Shown: positions 59,533 through 64,000 of the stretch, in pieces
How positions within the stretch are numbered: position 1 is the stretch's first letter
Layout: every line of letters begins with the position of its first letter
From: Profundibacterium mesophilum KAUST100406-0324
Lineage (GTDB): Bacteria; Pseudomonadota; Alphaproteobacteria; Rhodobacterales; Rhodobacteraceae
DNA length: 64,000 nt
Assembly (NCBI RefSeq): GCF_009835145.1
Contig: NZ_APKE01000026.1
Location: 110,475 to 174,474, forward strand
Direction of reading: 5' to 3'
Translations under genes and position numbers: made by a program
The notes under the pieces: generated by a model
What the model was told of the DNA's origin: nothing
Databases searched by the model: none
The model's input: only the letters and a program-made list of their open reading frames with translations

Positions 59533-61182
59533 ATGCTGCGCGGTCTCGACATACGCGACATGCTTCTCATCGACCGGCTCGAGCTGGAATTTCAGCCGGG
59601 GCTGAACGTGCTGACCGGAGAGACGGGCGCGGGCAAGTCGATCCTTCTCGATTCGCTCGGCTTCGTGCTGGGATGGCGGGGCCGGGCCGAGCTTGTACGC
59701 GCGGGTGCCCGGCAGGGGGAGGTCACGGCGTGGTTCGACCTGCCGCATGGCCATCCGGCCCGCGCGGTCCTCGAAGATGCGGGGATCGCGGGGGGCGACG
59801 AGCTGATCCTGCGCCGGGTGAACACCGCCGAGGGGCGCAAGACGGCCTATGTCAACGACCGTCGGACCAGCGGCGACGTGCTGCGCCGGCTCAGCGAGAC
59901 CCTTGTCGAGCTGCACGGGCAGCATGACGACCGCGGGCTTCTCGATCCCAAGGGGCATCAGCGCCTGCTCGACGAGTATGCCGGGGCGGGTGATGCGCTC
60001 GCGCGCTGCCGGGGCGCATGGCGGGCACGCAGCAGCACGCGCAGGGCCCTTGCCGACGCGCGCCGCGTGCTCGATGCGATCCGCGAGGAGGAGGAGTTCC
60101 TGCGCCACTCCGTGAGCGAGCTGGACCGCCTGGCGCCGCGCGCCGGTGAGGATGCGGAGCTCGATCTGCGCCGGCGCATGATGCAGGGCGCCGAGCGCGT
60201 GCGCGGCGATATCCTGCGCGCCCATGCCGCTCTTTCCTCCGATGGTGCCGAATCGCTGCTGAACGACGCGCTGCGCTGGCTCGAAGGCGCGGCCGAGGGC
60301 GCGGAGGGAAGCCTCGATGCCCCGATCGCCGCCCTTGCGCGCGCGCTCAATGAGTTGGCCGATGCCGAACAGGGCGTCGCTGCCAGTCTCGATGTCCTGT
60401 CCTACGATCCGCGTGAGCTCGAGGAGACCGAGGAACGGCTCTTCGCGATCCGGGGTCTCGCGCGCAAATACGACGTTCTGCCCGACGTCCTTGCCGAGCA
60501 TGCCGAAATGCTCCGCGGCAGGCTCGCCGCACTCGATGCCGGGCAGGAGGATCTCGATACGCTGGAGCGGGATCTGCGCGCGGCCGAGGCGGAATACGCG
60601 GCCGCTGCCGGCGGGTTGAGAGCGCTGCGCCAAGAGGCGGCCCTGCGCCTCGACAACGCGATGCGCGCCGAGTTGGCACCGTTGAAGATGGAGCGCGCCG
60701 TCTTCGAGACACGCATTACCGATGGCGAGCCCGGCCCCGACGGCTTCGACGCGGTTGCCTTCACCGTGGCCACCAATCCCGGGGCGCCCTCCGGGCCGCT
60801 GGCCAAGATCGCGTCCGGGGGGGAGCTGTCGCGGTTTCTCCTCGCGCTGAAGGTCTGCCTGACACAGAACGCCTCGGGTCTCACCCTGATCTTCGACGAG
60901 ATCGATCGCGGCGTGGGCGGCGCGACGGCCGATGCAGTCGGGCGGCGGCTGGCGGCCCTTGCCGGAGATGCGCAGGTGCTCGTCGTGACCCATTCCCCGC
61001 AGGTCGCGGCGCTCGGACAGCATCACTGGCGGGTGGAGAAGACCGTTGTGGACGAGATCACGACATCGAACGTGGTGCCGCTCGGGCCAGATGAACGGAT
61101 CGACGAAATCGCGCGCATGCTGGCCGGCGATGTCGTCACGCGCGAGGCGCGCGGCGCCGCTAGGGCCCTGCTGGACGGCTGA
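59533..61182 (+). CDS. recN: DNA repair protein RecN
   Basis: 549 residues, SMC-like: Walker A GETGAGKS (29-36), a coiled-coil middle (about 150-370), the ABC signature in ASGGELSRFLLALKV and Walker B LTLIFDEIDRGVGG, then VLVVTHSPQVAALG. It binds DNA ends and helps double-strand break repair by recombination. Starts 32 bases after bamD. No LexA box was recognised in front of it. Confidence 0.94.
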   Translation: MLRGLDIRDMLLIDRLELEFQPGLNVLTGETGAGKSILLDSLGFVLGWRGRAELVRAGARQGEVTAWFDLPHGHPARAVLEDAGIAGGDELILRRVNTAEGRKTAYVNDRRTSGDVLRRLSETLVELHGQHDDRGLLDPKGHQRLLDEYAGAGDALARCRGAWRARSSTRRALADARRVLDAIREEEEFLRHSVSELDRLAPRAGEDAELDLRRRMMQGAERVRGDILRAHAALSSDGAESLLNDALRWLEGAAEGAEGSLDAPIAALARALNELADAEQGVAASLDVLSYDPRELEETEERLFAIRGLARKYDVLPDVLAEHAEMLRGRLAALDAGQEDLDTLERDLRAAEAEYAAAAGGLRALRQEAALRLDNAMRAELAPLKMERAVFETRITDGEPGPDGFDAVAFTVATNPGAPSGPLAKIASGGELSRFLLALKVCLTQNASGLTLIFDEIDRGVGGATADAVGRRLAALAGDAQVLVVTHSPQVAALGQHHWRVEKTVVDEITTSNVVPLGPDERIDEIARMLAGDVVTREARGAARALLDG

Positions 61183-61282
61183 CAGGGCAGGGGCTGACGG
61201 GGCAGGGGCCGATTGGCTGCGATAGCCCATTGCATGCACCGTGGTGGGGTCGAGCCCGCGTCAATGCCATTTCCAAAATGCG

Positions 61283-61313
61283 AAAAAGGCGCGCCGCTGT
61301 TGCGGCACGCCTT
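61283..61313 (-). terminator. Terminator of the envelope-stress operon
   Basis: On the minus strand a 12-bp stem (61302-61313 with 61286-61297, one G-U pair) around an AACA loop is followed by a T-run (61287-61283). Lies 44 bases behind the DUF3618 stop and 100 bases beyond recN on the other strand. Confidence 0.85.
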
Positions 61314-61356
61314 CGATGGGCCCCGGCCTTGCGACCGGGGCGAGCCCTAGACGGGA

Positions 61357-62568
61357 TCAGGTCCGGGGATTGCCCAGATCTTCTTCCTTCGCTTTGGTCT
61401 CTGCGGCGCCGGCGACATTGCGGCTCTTCTCGCGCAGCGAGTCGGCAGCGCTATCGGCAGCGGTCTTGCCTTCGGGCGCGTTCGAGTCGAGCTCGTCCTT
61501 CAGATCGCGCGCGGCCTTCTTCGCCTCGCTGGCAGCGGAGCTTGCCACCTTTTCGATCTTGGAGCGCTCCTCGGCATAGACCCGCTCGGCCTCGTGATAG
61601 AGGTCGTCGGAGTAATGGCCGAAATACTCGTCCTCGGTCCGGGTCCGGGGCAGTGCACCCGCGATCGCCGCGCCGACGGCGACGGCCAGCGCACCCACGA
61701 CGAGCGGATGCTCCTCATAGACATCGGCGGCCTTGTCCGCACCGCGCGACATGGCGTCGGCGGCCTGCTCGCGGGCATGGATCGCCTGCTCGCGGGCCGC
61801 GATCACACGGCGGCGGGCCTCTTCGCTCATCTGCTCGGTGCCGTGCGAAATGCGCGAACGCAGATCGGCGGCGTGAACCCGCGTGGCCTCGGCACGAGCG
61901 GAGACGCCCGACCGTGCGCTGGCCCAGCGGCGCGAGATGCCGTCACCGGCACGGTGCGCGCGCGAGCTGATCCCGTCGCGCATGCCGCTTGCGGTGTCGC
62001 GTACCGAACTGCCGGCGCCATGCATCGCGTCGGAGGCACTTTCGCCCCAGCCACGGCCATGGGTCTCGGAGCCGTGCTGCGCGGGGGAGCTGCTGTAGCG
62101 GCTGGCAGGCGTCGGCATCGTGCTGCCGGCCGTGGTCCCGGCATAGACGGTTTCGGTGTCGCCGCTTGCCTTGCTGCCACGCTCGAGGTGACGCGGCTCG
62201 GTCCAGTTCGGGCCGGAGCCGGCGGGAACCGGATCACGCGGATCGCCGCGGCCCATCGCGGCATGGCGCGATCCCTCGGGGAAACGGTCATCGTCCCAGC
62301 GGCTGCGGGCGCGACCGGGGCCGTCGCCGAAGATCATCCAGGCAAGACCGATCCCGGTCAGGCCGAGGGCGATCGGGTTGTCACGGACCGACCGTGCGAC
62401 GGAGCGGGAGATCTCGCCGCCATGCTCACGGAACTGGTCGGTGACCTGACGCATGATCGCGTCGGCGGAGAAGGATTCCTGGATGTCGGACAGGGTTTCC
62501 TTGAGTTCGGCGCGCTCGGTCTCGATCTCGCGCTCGATCTCGGCTGCGGAGCGGTTGTCAGTGGCCAT
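61357..62568 (-). CDS. DUF3618-domain membrane protein (403 aa)
   Basis: Start at ATG 62568, inside the end of the preceding gene (11-base overlap). DUF3618 fills about residues 8-55 (SAAEIEREIETERAELKETL, then SDIQESFSADAIM), followed by a hydrophobic segment (NPIALGLTGIGLAWMIFG). A long Ser/Gly/Arg-rich region, an Ala-rich helical region (about 245-300), a second hydrophobic segment (HPLVVGALAVAVGAAIAGALP) and a charged tail follow. It probably spans the inner membrane twice. Function unknown; DUF3618 proteins are often found with YqjE-type holins under stress control. Confidence 0.75.
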   Translation of the reverse strand: MATDNRSAAEIEREIETERAELKETLSDIQESFSADAIMRQVTDQFREHGGEISRSVARSVRDNPIALGLTGIGLAWMIFGDGPGRARSRWDDDRFPEGSRHAAMGRGDPRDPVPAGSGPNWTEPRHLERGSKASGDTETVYAGTTAGSTMPTPASRYSSSPAQHGSETHGRGWGESASDAMHGAGSSVRDTASGMRDGISSRAHRAGDGISRRWASARSGVSARAEATRVHAADLRSRISHGTEQMSEEARRRVIAAREQAIHAREQAADAMSRGADKAADVYEEHPLVVGALAVAVGAAIAGALPRTRTEDEYFGHYSDDLYHEAERVYAEERSKIEKVASSAASEAKKAARDLKDELDSNAPEGKTAADSAADSLREKSRNVAGAAETKAKEEDLGNPRT

Positions 62569-62956
62569 TAGTGCTCTCCTTGACGGCTTCAGCATCACGC
62601 TGAACGTTCTTTACGGTACGCGTGGGGGCGAGGCTCGAAAGCTTCAGGTCCTTGGTGCCTTTCGAAATCATCACCGCGGCGATGATGGCAAAGATGACAC
62701 CGACCAGAAGCGCGGCCCAGCCGGCATCCATGATCTCGCCAAGGGCGGCGACCAGGGCCGCGGCAAGCACGTTCAGGGCAACAAGGGCGATGATGGCCCC
62801 GGCGACCAGCAGGCCGACAGCCATGCCGGCACGGTTGACGTTCTCGCCAATCTCGGCCCGCGCCAGGTCGACTTCCTTGCGCACGAGCGCGCTGACATGG
62901 GTCAGGGCATCGCTCACCAGGTTGACGGGGGAGGTTTTCTGTTCACGGGTTTCCAT
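62558..62956 (-). CDS. Holin-superfamily (YqjE-like) small membrane protein
   Basis: 132 residues: an N-terminal amphipathic part (SDALTHVSALVRKEVDLARA, typical of the family), two hydrophobic helices (about 45-65 and 73-95) and a basic tail. Matches the phage-holin superfamily III / YqjE group, which in bacteria are stress-related inner-membrane proteins rather than lysis factors. Its start overlaps the upstream stop (TGATG) and its end overlaps the DUF3618 gene. Confidence 0.8.
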   Translation of the reverse strand: METREQKTSPVNLVSDALTHVSALVRKEVDLARAEIGENVNRAGMAVGLLVAGAIIALVALNVLAAALVAALGEIMDAGWAALLVGVIFAIIAAVMISKGTKDLKLSSLAPTRTVKNVQRDAEAVKESTNGH

Positions 62957-63648
62957 CAGAACGTCTCCTTTTTCGGCATTCCGGTGGCGCCGGTCAGGTC
63001 CGAACGGTCGGACGTGACGCCCGGGGTCGTGGACGTGGTCGAGGTCGTCGGCGCGGCGCCGGCGGGATAGGTCGGGCGCGGCGTGGACGGCGTGGTGGTG
63101 CCGGAGGACAGATCGCTCGTGCCGTAGGGCGTGCTGCTCGATCCCGCGGGACGGCCATAGCCGCTCGTGGCGTAGTTGGAACCCGTTCCGCCCATGGTGT
63201 CGGAGGCATAGCCGCCGGTCGGACGCGATGAGGATGCCTTGGCAAAGCGCGTGGCGGCAAAGCCGGCCAGCGCCGCGCCGCCGAGGAAGATCATCGGGTT
63301 GCGGCGTGCGAAATTCGACAGGTCGCGGGCCATTTCGCCAAGGTCGCGGTCACGCAGGGCGTCGGACGCGTCGGCGAGGCTTTCGGCGATCTGGCCGAAC
63401 GTGCGCTCCTGCGGGGAGCCTTCGCGCATCTCGCCGGATGCCTTGCGCAGAGCGGACGCGATCCCGGAGATCTCGTCGGCAACGCCGCTCTTGGCATTCT
63501 CGGCGCGGGTTTCGGCTTCGCCGCGAACGGTGCGGGCGGCATCGCTGGCAACGCTGCGCGCGGCATCGGCGGTGTCACGAGCGGCCGTCTTGAAATCTTG
63601 GCCGGCTTCGGTCGCCGGGTCGGGTCTGTTGGTGGTCTGATCAGACAT
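62956..63648 (-). CDS. YqjD-like hydrophilic protein with one membrane segment (230 aa)
   Basis: A charged Ala-rich helical N-terminus (about 18-110: DFKTAARDTADAARSVASDA, EMREGSPQERTFGQIAESLA), one hydrophobic segment (about 116-132, NPMIFLGGAALAGFAATRF) and a long Ser/Thr/Gly/Pro-rich tail likely disordered. Its layout and position before a YqjE-like gene recall YqjD/ElaB proteins that bind ribosomes at the membrane in stationary phase; sequence match is loose. Ribosome site AGGAG before the ATG at 63648. Confidence 0.65.
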   Translation of the reverse strand: MSDQTTNRPDPATEAGQDFKTAARDTADAARSVASDAARTVRGEAETRAENAKSGVADEISGIASALRKASGEMREGSPQERTFGQIAESLADASDALRDRDLGEMARDLSNFARRNPMIFLGGAALAGFAATRFAKASSSRPTGGYASDTMGGTGSNYATSGYGRPAGSSSTPYGTSDLSSGTTTPSTPRPTYPAGAAPTTSTTSTTPGVTSDRSDLTGATGMPKKETF

Positions 63649-63671
63649 TGGTCAGCTCCTTCTTCTGGATG

Positions 63672-63740
63672 TCAGGCGACGAAATTGAGGATGGCCAGAA
63701 CGATTACGATCAGGCCGATCAAGTAGATGATGCTGTGCAT
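63672..63740 (-). CDS. 22-aa hydrophobic membrane peptide
   Basis: ATG 63740 to TGA 63672-63674, with AAAGGG nine bases before the start. The product is one membrane helix (MHSIIYLIGLIVIVLAILNF plus two residues). Similar tiny hydrophobic ORFs occur in alphaproteobacteria next to stress genes, usually unannotated. It is the first gene behind the candidate stress promoter and is 23 bases before the 230-aa gene, so co-expression is likely. Confidence 0.65.
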   Translation of the reverse strand: MHSIIYLIGLIVIVLAILNFVA

Positions 63741-63789
63741 GTGTATTTCCCTTTGCCATAGAGAGCTTGGCTCGGCTCATTGATCTACG

Positions 63790-63814
63790 AACTGACGAGC
63801 GCGAAGAATGTTCC
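63790..63814 (-). promoter_or_regulatory. Candidate EcfG (general stress) promoter
   Basis: On the minus strand GGAAC (63814-63810) and GTT (63792-63790) are 17 bases apart; the alphaproteobacterial EcfG consensus is GGAAC-N16/17-CGTT, here with A instead of the first C. It ends 49 bases before the small peptide gene. The operon's gene content (YqjD/YqjE-like, DUF3618) fits such control. Confidence 0.5.
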
Positions 63815-64000
63815 AATTTGCGCAAACTGCGGCCAGGGACAAATGCACGGCGGCCGCGCCATTGGCGGATGACATGGAAACAATGGGATCGGTAGGAATG
63901 CGTGCCGTCACTCCGGACGTAAGCGTTTCCTGGCCCGCACCTTCCCAATTCTCACCTGACCTGAGATTTCGCACCTGACGGAGATTAGGGCAGGAGTTTC
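63815..64000. other. End of the window, no gene recognised
   Basis: A palindrome TTTGCGCAAA lies at 63817-63826, just upstream of the candidate promoter. No coding region is supported on either strand. Confidence 0.4.

Noticed and set aside
62558..62956. Phage holin as a sign of a prophage
   Set aside because: The protein belongs to the chromosomal YqjE-like branch, its neighbours are stress genes, and no other phage gene is present.

Overview
The window reads as a chromosomal segment of a high-GC alphaproteobacterium of the order Rhodobacterales. This rests on gene content and order: a propionyl-CoA carboxylase/methylmalonyl-CoA mutase block with a PccR-type regulator, the AI-2E permease-hda-ppk-ppx block, a dcw (division and cell wall) cluster with two tiny membrane-protein genes between murC and murB, a DUF1127 gene followed by CCUCCUCCC-motif small RNAs, and several small lipoproteins typical of the order. 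The genus cannot be fixed from the sequence alone. No prophage, insertion sequence, CRISPR array, rRNA operon or replication origin is visible.

Layout. 1-2221: the 3' end of choline dehydrogenase (betA), a hemerythrin-like protein and a membrane-anchored thermonuclease. 2232-15114: propionyl-CoA assimilation, with pccR, an MFS exporter, pccB, two small lipoproteins, pccA and methylmalonyl-CoA mutase, plus small unknown genes and a TerB/DnaJ co-chaperone. TTTGCAAA operator-like sites lie in front of pccR and pccB. 15178-21379: an unknown periplasmic protein, ppx, ppk, hda and an AI-2E-type permease. 21526-26794: proS, a membrane EEP-family protein, the lipoprotein-release transporter lolC/lolD, a small DMT transporter and tRNA-Gly(GCC). 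26928-31637: pyruvate carboxylase and a PAS protein. 31834-34224: a UvrD/PcrA helicase.

34346-35186 (minus strand) is the most unusual part: a DUF1127 gene followed by four tandem units of a two-hairpin small RNA whose loops expose CCTCCTCCC, ending in a terminator. It closely resembles the CcsR/'cuckoo' RNA locus of Rhodobacter sphaeroides. One unit has lost a hairpin through a clean 19-bp deletion. About 1.25 kb of gene-free, partly AT-rich DNA with small repeats separates the presumed promoter of this locus from the dcw cluster.

36438-57418: dcw cluster mraZ-rsmH-ftsL-ftsI-murE-murF-mraY-murD / flavoprotein on the opposite strand / ftsW-murG-murC-two small membrane proteins-murB-ddl-ftsQ-ftsA-ftsZ, closed by a strong terminator. 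It is followed by lpxC, bamD and recN. Most neighbours overlap by a few bases, so translation is probably coupled; the two natural breaks are the reversed flavoprotein gene and the ftsA-ftsZ gap.

61283-63814 (minus strand): an envelope-stress-like operon of a 22-residue membrane peptide, a one-TM hydrophilic protein, a holin-superfamily (YqjE-like) protein and a DUF3618 protein, with a GGAAC-type candidate promoter and a clear terminator.
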